The notes under the pieces are model-generated. The model was not told the origin of the DNA. It worked only from the letters and a program-made list of their open reading frames with translations, and did not search any database. Below are positions 20,848-33,699 of a DNA stretch of 64,000 bases, one piece after another. The position numbers were made by a program, and so were the translations under genes. How positions within the stretch are numbered: the first letter of the stretch is position 1; each line of letters opens with the position of its first letter. Source of the stretch: Macrostomum hystrix. Taxonomy: Eukaryota > Platyhelminthes > Macrostomidae. The stretch is from contig CATNEN010000007.1 of NCBI GenBank assembly GCA_950097015.1, forward strand, positions 3,348,001-3,412,000, read 5' to 3'.

Positions 20848-23800
20848 TCAGGAATCGCCTACAGTCAGCTCAGCCGAGTCGTCCACCTCGGTTGTCCATT
20901 CGCCGACCTGCTGCCGGACGCAATGCAGTTCGGCGCAGTCTGTAGCGGCAGCAAAGGCTGGCAGCTGCAGCAGGCAGCGCATCTGGCCCACAAAGTGGAC
21001 CGGCAGGCTGTCCGCTGGCCGGCAGCCGAGCAGGCAGCGCCACAGCACGCGGACGAGGCGGCGACAGATGGCCAGCTGGCGAGCCTCGGCGTTGCAGACG
21101 ACCCCGGACAGCCAGACAATGAGCTGGTGCCGGTTGACCATGCTGACAGCGGCCGGACGCAGCGAGGCCAGCCGGCAGAGCAAGCGCAGGGTCAGACACT
21201 TGGCAGTGCCGTCTAGAGCCGGGTAGATGGCCAGCAGCGTCTTGACGGCGAAGCTGCGCTCCAGCAGGCGATAGTCTTCCAGATCTCTGGCACCCTGAGC
21301 GAATAGCTGCAGCAGCCACTGGCGTTCAACTCGATGATCGACGTGGTCGGACATAAGGAAGCGCCAGAGCTCCGGGGCTGCGTTCAATGGCAGAGCGGAT
21401 CGGGCGGTCAGGAAGCGCCACAGAAGGCCGTACATCCGCTGCTGCGGCTTTAGCAAGGCCTCGGCGCAACGGGCTAGAAACAGGGCGATCAGGCAGGGCA
21501 GGCGACGATTGGCCGATGTCAGAGTCGACCGGACCACGCCGATGAGGTAGCAGGCCTGATCCCGCTCCGGGAATCGCTGGGACTGGGAATCGCAGCCGCG
21601 GTACAGATTGGCTAGCACAGTCAGGCCTAGCAGGCGGATCCGCTCGGAGTGGCTGGCCAGAGAGGCGATGGCCAGGGACAGGCAGTGGTGCCGGATGGCG
21701 GCGCTGGCCTCCAGGCCGGCTGGCAGCAGGCGGCAGAGCAGCGGCAGCAGCCAGCACGGATCGTACAGGCCGGGTCTGGCCGGCTGCAGCAGCGGCTTTG
21801 GGTGGCTCAGCCAGGCCCGGTCCAGGGGAAAGTGCACCGCGGTGTACAGTACGCGCCTGGTGACAATTTAGTTTTAATAATATAGAATTATTCTTAGTTC
21901 CTAGCCGATGCGTTGCTGATAAGAAAAGTTATACTGCTGTATGATGCACACTACTGAGTACGAGTAGTCAGTAAGAACATGCAAACAGTTATATTATCCC
22001 CACGGTCATTTAAAAAAATAGGACACATTTATACCCACTGTCATTGTGAAAGAAGACAAAATTATCCCCACGGTCATTGTGAAAGCAGACAAAGTTATCA
22101 AACGGTCATTAATTGGGTCATTAAAACATCAAGGGCATTAAAACATTAAGCCTACAATTGCAATTATCTGCTCAGCCTACAGCTGGCGGCCTCACCTGGG
22201 CTCCAGCTGAGCCAGAATGCCGGCCGGTGGCGGCGCGGCAAACAGGCGGCTGCTGAGGTCGGGCTGGAAGCGCCGGCATTCGGCAAGCCGGCCAGACCAG
22301 CAACACTGGCTGAGGTCGCCAGGTAGGGCTCGCCTGAGCTGGTGCACAGCGGCAATGATCAGCTGGTCGCGGCCAGACAGGCTGGCCCCGTAGTGCAGCA
22401 TCAACGCGCCGGACAGTCGGATGGCGAAAGCCGACTCTGGCGGCGCCGATAATCGACGAGCGAGCGAGGCGAGTAGGCGAAGCACGGCGTCCAGCAGTCG
22501 GGGACAGTTTGAAGATACATCCGCGTTGACATTTGACAGCAGAAGGCGACGCAATGCCGGATGGTCCATTGCTAGAGCCAGAACACTGACAATGGCATCG
22601 TCGACATTTTCGTGACCTGGAGTCAGGACACTGGCGCAGCCAGCAGCAGCAGCATCCACTACTAGGCAGACAATCTCTGACTTCGGCTGGAAGCTCTTGC
22701 GGCAAAAGCGCTGCCAGGAGCTCGGCGACAATTGCGTCTCCGCGTCGGGAGAAATCATCTGCTCGGCTGCGGTTCTGCGACGATCGGGCAAGTCGGCAAG
22801 GTCGCAGACGCAGGCCGGAAGCTGGTCGGCGACGACGCCACCGGCTTCAAAATCCTCGTCTGGGTCCTGATCCTCAAATGTGGCGGTTGCAGCGGCAACT
22901 TCGTCGATGTCAATTGCTGCCGGAGCTGCCGCGGTGGTCGTCAGCAGCTTCGGAATGTCGACGCCACCGCCGTCTAATGCGGAAGCAGCAGCGAGCGCTT
23001 TAGCAACCAGAGCCTCGGCCTCGGCATCAGACGCGGCAGCCTCGGCGTATTCCGTTGCCTTGTCAACCAGGCCAAGCGGATCGCCAGCTATGACAGCCTC
23101 GGCGAGTGCTGCGTCAAGGACTGTGGCGTCCCTGCCGCCTTTGCTGTGGAGGCAGATTCGCCAGGCGCGTATAACGAAGGCCAGGCGTTGAGCCAGAAGT
23201 CGCCGGATGCGTCGACAACGCGAACGAACAGCGGCAACAGTGTCGGTAGAGACGCCGGTGTCTGCGAGAGTCAGGCCGGAGGCGAGGTGCGCCTGGACAT
23301 CGCTGTTCGGCAACAGTAGCCCTTTCATAGTGAAACTAGCTGTCTCATCATCCTTAGCAACCATGGCGGCGTCCCTAACAACGGCCGCCAGAGCGATCCT
23401 AGCCGCCTCGGCGTCGCCTTCCTCTTCCGCTTCGCCAGCGTCGCCGTCGTCAACACCCCAGAGAGCGGCGAGGCAGTCGGCCGCGGCCAGCCAGCTGGGT
23501 CCCGGCCGCGGGGGCAACAGCGGCTCCAGTGCCTCGCCGGTTAGCCGGGCCGCCAGCTCCGGGCAGCGTCGGCCAATGCTGGCTGCCAGCCGTCGGTAAC
23601 GCCCGCTGGCCACCAGCCGGCTGGCCAAACAGTTGACCAGCAGGTGGCACAGGAGGGGATTCTCGCCTCGACGAAATAGAATGCCGTCACGCCTGGAGGC
23701 GCCCAAGCCGCGGAGCAGCCGGTAAGCCGCTTCGCGCACAGCCAATGCCGCCTCGCTGACGCTGCTCTCGGTGCCGCCTTCGTCGTCTACCTCGCCGATA

Positions 23801-24934
23801 GTCGAGTCGTCAGCTTTAGCAGCTCCTGGCCGCCTGTGCTGCTGAGCCTGCTGTAGCGGCGCCGAGTAGGCCAGCAGGCGAGCTAGACAGCTCAGCTGCC
23901 GCCTGCCGAACAGGCGGGCCTTCTGCGTCTTACTGACACCGCTGCCCGACGCTAGGAGTCGGTCAGTCAGCGCCGGCAGGAGCAGCAGAAGCGTGGCCGG
24001 CTTGTCCTGGTCCAGGCGCTCCAACAGCTGGCCGGCAAAGTCGGCGCCTCGCTCGAGAAAGGCGCGAACTACAGTACTGCCCGATTTGCCTAGGATAAAA
24101 GTGCATAGTTAATTTAGTTAGGGAATCCTATAAATGAATTTTGAATAGATAGAATAATTGAAGAACGAGGATCAGAAGGAGTTCAGACTAAGGGATCAGT
24201 GCTGGGAGAATGACGATCATAAGCAGTCCTGAATTAGGGATCAGCGATGGGAGAATGAGGATCATAAGCAGTCCTGAATTAGGGATCAGCGATGGGAGAA
24301 TGACAGTTATAAGCAGTGAATTAGGGATCAGCGATGGGAGAATGAGGATCATAAGCAGTCATGAATTGGGGATCAGTGATGAGAGAATGAGTTAGCTAGT
24401 TGGCTAACCTGCTCCAACTAGAAAGGCCACGCCGAGCTGCACGCAGCAATGCCGGATGTCGTCCTGATCGGCCGGATTTCGCCGCCTAGCCAGCGCCTGC
24501 CAGCGTCTGGCGCTGAAGTCGACAGCGTGCAGCAGAGTCTTGGCCGAGGTGGCGTCGCAGCTGGCCATTGCGGCGAGGCAGCGGAGGGCAGACTTGACCA
24601 CCGCGCCATTGTTGGCCGGATCCAGCGCCCGATAGACGCTGCCCAGGTGATCGTTGATCAGCGACTCGACTAAGGCCTGGCAGAGTCGGTTGCTAGCCAA
24701 GCTCTTCCTGGCCAGTGCGGCCAGGCAGTGGGTGGCAACAGTGAACACTACGCGGAGCTCCTGTGGCCGACGATGGCCCTCGTCAGTGGCCAGGTGATTC
24801 AATAGCTGGGAAGGCTCGGCGTTGCCCAGATCGACCAGGTCCTCGATGTGGGAGCTGGCATCGCCGGAGTCGAGATCGGCGCCTAGGGCCGATAGGCGAT
24901 CAAAGTCGCTGCAGATTTCTGACCACTCGTACTT
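20848..24934 (-). CDS. URB1: URB1 / Npa1 pre-60S ribosome biogenesis factor (5' end not found)
   Basis: Exons are 24934-24409, 24089-22196 and 21856-20848 (stop TGA). The junctions are GT-AG with consistent phases, giving about 1,142 residues. URB1 (yeast Npa1) is a nucleolar helical-repeat scaffold of early 60S precursors. The first exon matches the Npa1 N-terminal domain (VYRALDPANNGAVVKSALR, then a SHFD-like DFSARRW segment and QLGVAFLVG). Exon 2 continues with VSKTQKARLFGRRQL and ends in low-complexity acidic and Ala-rich sequence. Exon 3 carries the C-terminal NopRA1-type region (YDPCWLLPLL, RLPCLIALFLARCAEALLKP, MYGLLWRFL). Probably only about 80 N-terminal residues are missing, yet the protein is about half the length of human URB1, mainly through a short middle. 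Intron 22195-21857 holds imperfect repeats of TTATCCCCACGGTCATTGTG. Confidence 0.85.
24195..24390. repeat. 45-bp minisatellite in URB1 intron
   Basis: About 4.5 copies containing GATCAGCGATGGGAGAATGA followed by GGATCATAAGCAGTCCTGAA. The first copy on the gene strand lies within 20 nt of the 5' splice site at 24408. Confidence 0.93.
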
Positions 24935-24959
24935 CTGAAGATTATTGGGAGCAGTTATA

Positions 24960-26665
24960 AACAAAGCTAAAATATAACAAACAAACAATAGGAACACACA
25001 GCAATAAATTTTTTAAATGAAAACTGTTTAAAGAAAAGCATATTATAAAATATTAGTGCACATATATCAACAGTCTAAAACATAGATACTGCATGATCAA
25101 CAGTGTTAAATGCATCTTATACAGCTTACAGAGCTAGAAAATTGGGAGTAATTTTTGTCAGTATACATGCCGGTGTTCATTACATCATTGGGGAGTATTG
25201 GCTATAAGATAATCTTGCATAAGTTTAGACTGAAACAGCCAGTATCTAAAATTGTAGATCTTGGGCTCATTGCAGTGCACAATGACCACACTTTAAAAGA
25301 AAAAAATTTAAGAACTGCAGTTTTTTCATTTTCTATATGCAATTTTAAAGCTTGTAAGTACATAAAAATTAGACAAAAGTTTTGTGAAGCTATTTAATTA
25401 CTTTTTTGCCCAGATTGTCAATTAACTTTATGGTATATTTAAGGAGAACTACTTGCTGAGAATTTTAAAACAAACTTAAGACAGGATGTATCTTAGGAAT
25501 TATATATTTAATCTTTAAAAGCTATGGCTCACATAAATGAACCTAAAGGATACAACCTTGTTGGAATCAGCTATTTATATATCAATTAAAAAGTAAAAAA
25601 TATTAGATTTAAAATAGCCTATTACAGTATTAGGAATTTAGGAAAATAGCCAAGAGGCAAGAAAAGCTAGGCCAAGCTACATCTTAACTTAGATAATGTT
25701 GGGCCTATTTACTTTTTTTGTCTGAATTAGTAGGCCTAATAATAAAACTCCACCAAACTTTAAAGTCTACATTCTATGCCAGTTTTGTTTAATGTAGAGG
25801 GTCCTAGACAAGGGGGTGACAAACTACTCATTTCTATTTGTTAGGAACATGGCAATAACAATAAACAAAAAGCTGCTATTTATACAATTATAGTACAATT
25901 GAGTGAAATTGACCACTTCCACCAAGAACTGATATAAAAAACAATAAAAACTTTTTTATAGGTGAGTACCACGAAGGCTCATAGCACAAGGCTCATATAG
26001 AACAAAGGGTAAAATTCTTGAAATTTGCTTAAAACTGTTTTAATGTTCTAAATGTTGTACCAATTTTATGTTCCTTGTGGCTAAAAGCATATGCTTAAAT
26101 TATTATGAATAGCATTCTAAAAGCTACTAAGACTTAAGGTAAGCATTTTCTGTGAATCAACTCAATACTCAGTTAGCCTAGGCTTGTGGCTAAAGGTAGT
26201 TATCGCCTTATGTACCTAGCCAAAGTTTCAGGAAATTTGGGTCTTGTCTTTTATATGGCGGGATGGGTTGACTCTTAATAAATCGCTTAAAACACAAAGT
26301 AATATAGCCTAATGGCAAGTCAGAGTTACACAAGATATTGTACATATTGTATTGCCATGTTATACAAGACCGGCCTGTTATACAGGACCACTAGACCGGC
26401 CTATAATCTTCTAGTGGCGGCCTTGATGGCTTGATGCTATAGTTTTCCATTTATTGTTGAACACGCTTTTCAAACGTGCTGCTCGCGTGATGCGTTTTTG
26501 TCGTTAAAAATATATTTAAAACAAAAAGCCATGTCGTGACGAATACTTCCATATATATTTTTTTGCTTTTTATATAAATCACTTCATATAACCAATTCTG
26601 CCAACAAAGGCAAGACATATGCAAGGATATATTTTTATTGATTGCTGATATCAACTACTTTTTCA
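24960..26665. other. AT-rich spacer upstream of URB1
   Basis: Should contain the URB1 promoter and missing first exon, but I could not identify them. A small inverted repeat CCACTAGA / TCTAGTGG occurs at 26389-26418. Confidence 0.5.
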
Positions 26666-27179
26666 TGAGTGGGTCTTTCACCGCATTGTTTTCCGCATGG
26701 TTTTCCGCATGGTTTTCCGCACGGTTTTTTTCCGTGTAAAAATAAAAATTTTTTTGTATGGTGTAAAAATTACTGTGAAACTGTAATTTAATTTAATGGA
26801 TGGTATGATATGACCTGGTATAGTATTAATCTTGTATGATGAAGTAGTCTATATGTTAGCATATGACATGATCTGGTATGATATGGTATAATATGGCATA
26901 ATCTGGTATGTTATAGCATGATTTTGTATTATATGGCATGATATGGTATAATATGGCATGTTATGGTATGATATGGCATGATCTGGTAAGATATGACCTA
27001 GTATCATATAATCTTGTATGATATAGTTGTTAGAATCTCTTTCATATGTTTGCTAAAAATGTTACCAAGGATTATTGCAGCACATGAGTGCTTTATTCAA
27101 GTCAGCATGATGCAAAAATACAGGAAAAAAATCATGCGGAAAACCATGCGGAAAACAATGCGGTGAAAGATGTATACGT
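26666..27179. mobile_element. MITE-like inverted-repeat element 1 (about 514 bp)
   Basis: Terminal inverted repeats begin TCTTTCACCGCATTG and continue with units of TTTTCCGCATGG, matching over about 40 bp between 26674 and the end at 27170, with one unit more on the left. The core is a degenerate TGGTATGATATGG repeat. Direct 9-bp repeats ACTTTTTCA lie at 26657-26665 and 27180-27188, consistent with a 9-bp target duplication, though the outermost 8 bp of the two ends do not match. Confidence 0.7.
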
Positions 27180-27186
27180 ACTTTTT

Positions 27187-27659
27187 CACCCGTGTTGACA
27201 GAGATAGGGTCTAAGAAACGGTAATCGAACATGCGCGACGGTTGCCTAATGGGCAAATCAGAACATGTTATTTGTTCCGAGAACATGTTCTTTTTAATTC
27301 ATAAGGCTTCGTAATGTAAAATATATATATGGAAAAGATATAAAGAAAAAGCGATGGCCTTTACAGGCCAAAAAAGAAGACATAATGGTAAAGATAACTG
27401 GGGCTTACAACGTCTGTAATTTACTGTAAAGTCTGCAAAATATACATACCAGCATTTAGCCTAAATATGAGCCACCAATATATCTTTTTTTCAACAGCGC
27501 ATATTATCGCGTGTTCAGTACCTAGCGGTATTTAATATACATTAAGTAGCCTTATTAATTTAAAAGAATATGTTCTCGGAACAAAGAACATGTTCGGAGT
27601 TGACTATTAGGCGACCGTCGCGCATGTTCGATGTAGCCTAAGAGTCGTCAACACGGCTG
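27187..27659. mobile_element. MITE-like inverted-repeat element 2 (473 bp)
   Basis: Imperfect terminal inverted repeats of about 110 bp: CCGTGTTGAC at the outside, then TCGAACATGCGCGACGG and GTTCCGAGAACAT. The flanks are direct repeats ACTTTTT (27180-27186 and 27660-27666). No coding capacity is seen. Confidence 0.75.
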
Positions 27660-27679
27660 ACTTTTTACAAATCATCAAA

Positions 27680-28580
27680 ATAAACAAAATACCACCAAAG
27701 TAGTAATATACAACTTCGTAGTACATAATACTTTTACATGCGGATCAGCATAGTTAAATTACTATCTTTATTTTAAGTATGAGAATGGCACATATTTACG
27801 ATGAGAATGAAAATAGACATCGCTTCGCCCTCAACCAGGTCGCCTTTAGTATTTATTTTGGAGCTTGAGACAATAATTAATGTGCTCCAGTGTTGGATAA
27901 CACATTGAACAACAAAAAACGAAAGCATGCTGGCATGACGATTTATTCACAGCTGATTGACCTCGAATAAGTAGCTAATATTCTGTACGATAGCATTCAC
28001 ACATATTGAGCTATTTTTATACGCACAGAATCACATGTTGATAGATAAACCAATAACCACTAGGACTAGACTACTACTACTTCTAGTGTTCCTTAAGATA
28101 AAGTATAAGGTCACCCGGTCAAATCAGTTTTCGAGAGAAGGCTTTTAAGTAGTCGTCGAGTGTTTTATTCCTTTAACGGATAGCAAAATGCGGGGTTTTA
28201 GTGTTCTTAAAACCGGCGAAGAAATTTAAAGGCAGAAGCGATTTTATTTATAACAATAAATAGAGCCAACTTTTTGACAGACTTACGTCGTATAAACAAG
28301 ACAGAATTAAACAAATTTTTCAATGCAAAAAACTTATGCAATCATAGGTACTTTAATTAGAGCGATATAAAAAATATAGATTTATGTCAAGTTTGAAAAA
28401 AACGTAACAATAACTGACATTGCAGACGTTAATTAATAAGCAAACATGCGTTAGACAAAAAAGTTAACATTTTTCATAATTTTAATGAGTTCTTTTATCG
28501 TAATAGATAAACTGGAACTTGAAATTGCAAATGCATTATAACAGCATAGTCAGAATGAAACGGTTCAAGGATTCCAGTTA
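27680..28580. other. AT-rich spacer downstream of CPSF2
   Basis: No gene or repeat that I can support. It includes the CPSF2 3' flank. Confidence 0.5.
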
Positions 28581-28587
28581 AAAAGCG

Positions 28588-31500
28588 CTACAGGATAGCA
28601 TACTGACTGTAGACCAACTCTCGAACTCGGAAATAGTCCTCGCTGCAGGCGCCTTCAATCAGCAGCCGGCCGGCCTCCGTTCGTTTGACCGCCACCCGGC
28701 CGTTGACCACCAGGACGCCGCCCTGGAACTCAGCAGTCATGCCGATCTCCTGCAGCCGCTGTTTGACGCCGTGCAGTTTGGGCTCGCCGATGAACACAGT
28801 CTTGTGATCAGGCGGTCGGTCGTTTTTCCACGGGACCAGAGTCGGCTGTTCAGTCGGACCCTCCAGGTGAATGCTGGCGTCAACCCAGGCCAGCTCGTAT
28901 TCTCCCAATGGGAAGAATTGCAGACTGGAGATTAGGGAGTCCTTCACGCGCGCCTGATAGATGTGAGCCTCCTTGGTGACGTCGACCGTGTCGCCGTTGG
29001 CAGGCGTGTGGATTCTCTCGGGCGCCAGACCCATGTTGGTGCGGCAGTACTCGGCCAGGTAGTCGGTGGCCTCCCGACTGCCCATTACTAGCACGGTCTC
29101 GCGAGGCTTCAGCGTTGAGATGATCTTCTTAACAGCTTCGCCGTCCGAGCGACCTTCAAAGTCAATGAAGGCGACGGTGCAACGAATTTCGACGTCGACC
29201 TGTTCAACGATGCACTTCGAGGGCGGCTCCGAGTCGCGAGCGGCGCGTTTTGCTGCCGTAGCGGCGGCCGCTGCGGCTGCGGCAGCAGCGGCGACTAGAG
29301 CAGCCGTGGTACGACCGCGGCCGCCTCCTTCGTCAGCGATGGCCGACGGCGCGAAGAGAGCGTTGAATACGGTTGGATCGACCGGTTCTCCGTAGTCGTC
29401 GAATGTTGGCCTAGAAAAATAAATTTTAACTTAGGACCTGGAAGCTTCGTGAATACAAACTGAGGATCTGAAGGGTTGGTGGTTAAGAACTGAGGATCTG
29501 AAGGGTTGGTGGTTAAGAACTGAGGACCTGAAGGGTTGGTGGTTAAGAACTGAGGACCTGAAGGGTTGGTGGTTAAGAACTGAGGATCTGAAGGGTTGGT
29601 GGTTAAGAACTGAGGACCTGAAGGGTTGGTGGTTAAGAACTGAGGACCTGAAGGGTTGGTGGTTAAGAACTGAGGACCTGAAGGGTTGGTATTTGGAACT
29701 GAGGACCTAAAGGGTTGGTGGTTGGGAACTAAGGATCTAAAGTTTCAGTTTAAAACTCAGAAACAATAGTTTTTGAGTGGCTTAAAGGGCGACACGGGAC
29801 CAGTCGCAGCTGTACCTTGACTCCACCATGGGGTAGACCAGCTGCTGCTGCTGCTGCAGCGGGTGATGATGGATCTGGCTCAACTGGCGCTGCTGATGCT
29901 GGGCGGCGCGTTTCGCAACGCTGGGATTCGGCAGGATGTCGTGCGGAGACGCAGTCAGCATCGCGGAGATCTGACCGATTCCACTGACCCCGATGCCGGC
30001 CCCACCGCCGCCGATGACTCCGAGACCGCCGACGCTGCCGTTCATCGGGTCGTCCTTTTCAAGCTCCTCGTCATCGCTTGACTCGTCGACATTGTCGTCG
30101 ATGTCGGCTAAACTGTCGGCGACGCCGGCGATGGAGGAGTCGACGGCACCAGTCGGTGCTGCCCCATGCGAGCGCTTGGCTCGTTGGAAGGCCTCGAGTT
30201 CGGCGCCCTCCAGGCGAACCTTTCGCTTGACCTCCAATTGTACCTATTGAGTGATGCGCGATTGATTTGTTTATTAAGCTAAAACAGAGATGAGAGTGGG
30301 AAAGTTGCACGACAGGGGGGTACAGGAGAGGGAGAGATAGGAGAGGTAGAGACAGGAGAGAGTGAGGGAGAGACAGGAGAGAGTGAGGTAGAGACAGGAG
30401 AGAGTGAGGTAGAGACAGGAGAGAGTGAGGTAGAGACAGGAGAGAGTGAGGTGGAAACAGGAGTGGGTGATGGAAGTCACCCTGTAAAAAATTCGGCTGC
30501 TTCTTCGGCGGGTTTTTGTGCAAAATAGGAGTGGAATCTACCAAAATCCCCCCTATCTCGCAAGAGTTAAAGAAACCACCCAGGAAACCGCTGAAGAATC
30601 ACCCAAGCCAGTGGCCCATGGGACAACCAGAGAATTATTTACGGGCGATTCCTCTGCGTTTTCTGAGCATGGAATCTTCCGAACTGGAGGATTCTTTGGG
30701 TGATTCCATTTCGCCACCAAGAAGCACCGAGAAAACGCCCAGTTGGGTAGATTCTAAGCATGGAATCATCCGATTGGTATGTTTCCAGCGTTCGGCTGTT
30801 TCTTTTTCTGGAAACACCGCAGATTCCAACTGGAATCACCCAAAGAAACATCCCTATTTTTTAGCGGGCAAATCCAGACCCTTTGATACAGCACAGGTAG
30901 ATGCAAAGTGGACTCACCTGTCGCACATTCTTATTATCGATGAGGTAGCGGGCAAGACTGCCCGGCACGCTGCGCTGCGTCAATATAATGGCGTTATTCT
31001 CAGCGCCGGCCCACTGTTGAAACAGCTGCCTGGTGAAGCCCCAGTCCAAGTCGGCCTGCGAGGCTAGAACTACGCGCGGCTCGCGCACTCTGGCCAAATC
31101 CTGGTTAGAGTTTAATGTTCAAGTCATATTACTTTCAGTAGGTGAAGTTGGCAGCATTTCTTAACTCACCTGCAGACTGTGACAAACGTGAAGATAGCGA
31201 AAATTGAACGGATTATCGCGACTCAATTCGAACTGCTTAGTGACCCGATCGCTCATCCATTCCACCTGAGACTTGGCGTGCTCCACCACATTGTGAGCCA
31301 CGCAGTTGAGCAAGGCCAGGCTGTAGGCCATGAGACCGGATTGCTGATTCTGCCAGAGCTGCTCAAGCAGGTGAGTGAGCTCAAGACAGCGGCCGGCTGT
31401 GTCCGTGGCAATCAGCACATTGCCGCCGTCGCGCAAAGTGCCAAGAATGGACGTCATGAGCTGCTCGTCGCGAGCTCGACGCCGGCGCTGATTGTACAGC

Positions 31501-33311
31501 ACGTTCGCGCAGTCCGTGATGAGCAGAGACGGTCGGAAGGTCAGGTCGAAGCTCGCGCCGTTCAGATGGCGCTCCTTCTTGTGATTGTAGCCCAGGGCGT
31601 ACACGATCTCCTCTTCGCCGTCGACAATTTTCCAGAGGGTGGCGCCCAGACTGTGACCAGCCGGGAGCGGCGTGATGGCCATACCGTGGCCTGGGTGATG
31701 GGACACATTTTTGGATAGCCGTGAGCAAATAGTACTACTGACAGAGTAGTACTGACTGAGTAGGGAAAATTCTGTCTCAAAGGATTGCTTTCTATTAGGT
31801 ATGACACCCGCGAAGACCTAATTCTAAGACAATAAACGTGGGTACAATTATCTCTGGGACGATACCCATGCGGATAATAATCTCTGTGACGATACCCATG
31901 GGGATAACAATCTCTTGGACGATACCAGTGAGAATAATAATCTCTGGGACGATACCCATGAGGATAATAATCTCTGGGACGATACCCATTGGGATAATAA
32001 TCACTGGGACGATACCAGTGGGAATAATAATCTCTGGGACGATACTCATGGGGATAAAAATCTCTTGGACGATACCAGTGGGAATAATAATCTCTGGGAC
32101 GATACCAAGGGGGTATAATAATCTCTGGGACGATACCCATGAGGATAATAATCTCTGGGACGATACCCATTGGGATAAGAATCACTGGGACGATACCAGT
32201 GGGAATAATAATCTCTGTGACGATACCCATGGGGATAAAAATCATTGGGACGATACCAGTGGGAATAATAATCTCTGGGACGATTCCCATGAGGATAATA
32301 ATCTCTGGGACGATACCCATTGGGATAATAATCACTGGGACGATACCAGTGGGAATAATAATCTCTGTGACGATACCCATGGGGATAAAAATCTCTTGGA
32401 CGATACCAGTGGGAATAATAATCTCTGGGACGATACCAAGGGGGTATAATAATCTCTGGGACGATACCCATGAGGATAATAATCTCTGGGACGATACCCA
32501 TTGGGATAAGAATCACTGGGACGATACCAGTGGGAATAATAATCTCTGTGACGATACCCATGGGGATAAAAATCATTGGGACGATACCAGTGGGAATAAT
32601 AATCTCTGGGACGATTCCCATGAGGATAATAATCACTGGGACGATACCCATGAGGATAATAATTTCTGGGATGATAACAGTGGCCGGGGACAATCAACTT
32701 AAGACCATACCCGTTGGGACGATTCCAGGTGGGCCGATACCCGCCGGGAAAATTTCTGTTTGGACGATACCCATTGGGACGATTCCTGGGAGCGATTTCT
32801 GGTATGACAGTGGGGAAAATTAGATGAGACGATTCCGGAACGCAAAGACAGTTTCCAGACGAAACCCCAACCCAGTAAAGCACGCACCCTTGCCATCGAA
32901 GGTGACAGTCTGCTGATACTTGAGCTGGTGAACCCGATCGAACGCCGCGTCGATATCGTCCAAGCTGAACAGATTGAAGTCCTCGGCTGTGGCGTGGGAC
33001 GCGTGCAGATCGTAGAGCATCATCTGGCCCATGCGCCTCACAGGCACAGTGGAGTAGATCGGGCAGGACAGGCCGCACTTGCCCACTAGATATGGCAGGG
33101 CGCCAATGTAAAATGGATCCGAATGGCTTAGCAACACGGCGTCAATCTCCTTGGCAACGAGTTTCAATTGGTCAACATAATCAGCTTTGAAGCTGGAGTC
33201 CCAGCCGCAGTCCAGCAGCACTTTGAATTCGTCGATTTGCAATAGGAAACAGGGCGGCGACTCCGATTGGGCGCCGGAGAAGGCGCGAAGCTTCACTATG
33301 CAGGTTGCCAT
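28588..33311 (-). CDS. CPSF2: CPSF2 (CPSF100), cleavage and polyadenylation specificity factor subunit 2
   Basis: Complete gene: exons 33311-32888, 31690-31170, 31100-30918, 30243-29816 and 29410-28588 (stop TAG), all GT-AG, summing to exactly 793 codons (792 aa; human has 782). CPSF100 pairs with the CPSF73 endonuclease in pre-mRNA 3'-end cleavage in the nucleus. Exon 1 starts [13 protein letters not shown] and carries the metallo-beta-lactamase fold with a degenerate metal motif ([15 protein letters not shown]), as expected of the non-catalytic subunit. The beta-CASP region follows ([20 protein letters not shown], then [13 protein letters not shown]). Exon 4 encodes acidic, Gly- and Gln-rich linker. 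Exon 5 has an alanine run (about 29250-29290) and the conserved C-terminus ([21 protein letters not shown]-like KRTEAGRL, ending YSQYAIL). The ATG overlaps a perfect X-box. Confidence 0.95.
29455..29735. repeat. 30-bp minisatellite in CPSF2 intron 4
   Basis: About 9 copies containing CTGAAGGGTTGGTGGTTAAG and AACTGAGGAC or AACTGAGGAT. Confidence 0.95.
30310..30470. repeat. 21-bp minisatellite in CPSF2 intron 3
   Basis: Units of GGAGAGAGTGAGGTAGAGAC. The rest of this intron (30500-30917) contains scattered GGGTGATTCC and GGAATC fragments in both orientations. Confidence 0.9.
31830..32800. repeat. 29-bp minisatellite in CPSF2 intron 1
   Basis: About 30 copies with core TGGGACGATACC followed by CATGAGGATAATAATC or CAGTGGGAATAATAATC variants. 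There are higher-order duplications of several units (31960-32110 resembles 32310-32440). The right edge (32690-32800) is strongly diverged. Confidence 0.95.
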
Positions 33312-33475
33312 GGCAACTGGCGCGGATGTGCGAGGAGCGGGGACTTGGGACGAGACAGATCGAAATAAGATTGGCCTGGTTGCAGTAGCTGAAAAGTTAA
33401 TTGATGGTAATTTAGTACTTTCTTGACAACTTCAGTTAAAATACTGACTGGGATGAAGTACACTTGGGATTAATA
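33302..33475 (-). repeat. Promoter-like module, copy A (CPSF2 5' flank)
   Basis: About 170 bp immediately upstream of the CPSF2 ATG align with 37308-37480 in ENOX intron 1 (shared blocks include ACAGATCGAAATA versus ACAGATAGAAATA, and ACTGACTGG). It includes a CCAAT box (GGCCAATC on the minus strand). Confidence 0.7.
33304..33317. promoter_or_regulatory. Perfect palindromic RFX X-box over the CPSF2 start codon
   Basis: GTTGCCATGGCAAC matches the RFX X-box (two half sites, 2-bp spacer). On the minus strand it supplies the CPSF2 ATG, so binding and translation start share sequence. Function is inferred. Confidence 0.5.
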
Positions 33476-33699
33476 AAATTGAAAATCGATAAAATATCGA
33501 AAAATTATAACATAAAAATCGAGAAGAAAAATCGATAATGTCGAAAAACAGATACTACATAGAAATGCAAGAATATAGAACCTAACAATTTCGCAAAAAT
33601 ATAAGACTATTAATATTCCACTTTGAATATGCGTCGATTTATAAATAGCTCGTATCATACAAGCTAATCAATATCATCATCAATGGGGAGTCATCATCA

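Noticed and set aside
29066-29395. Plus-strand frame with an alanine run
   Set aside because: Opposite strand of the CPSF2 last exon, which is clearly the coding strand by homology.
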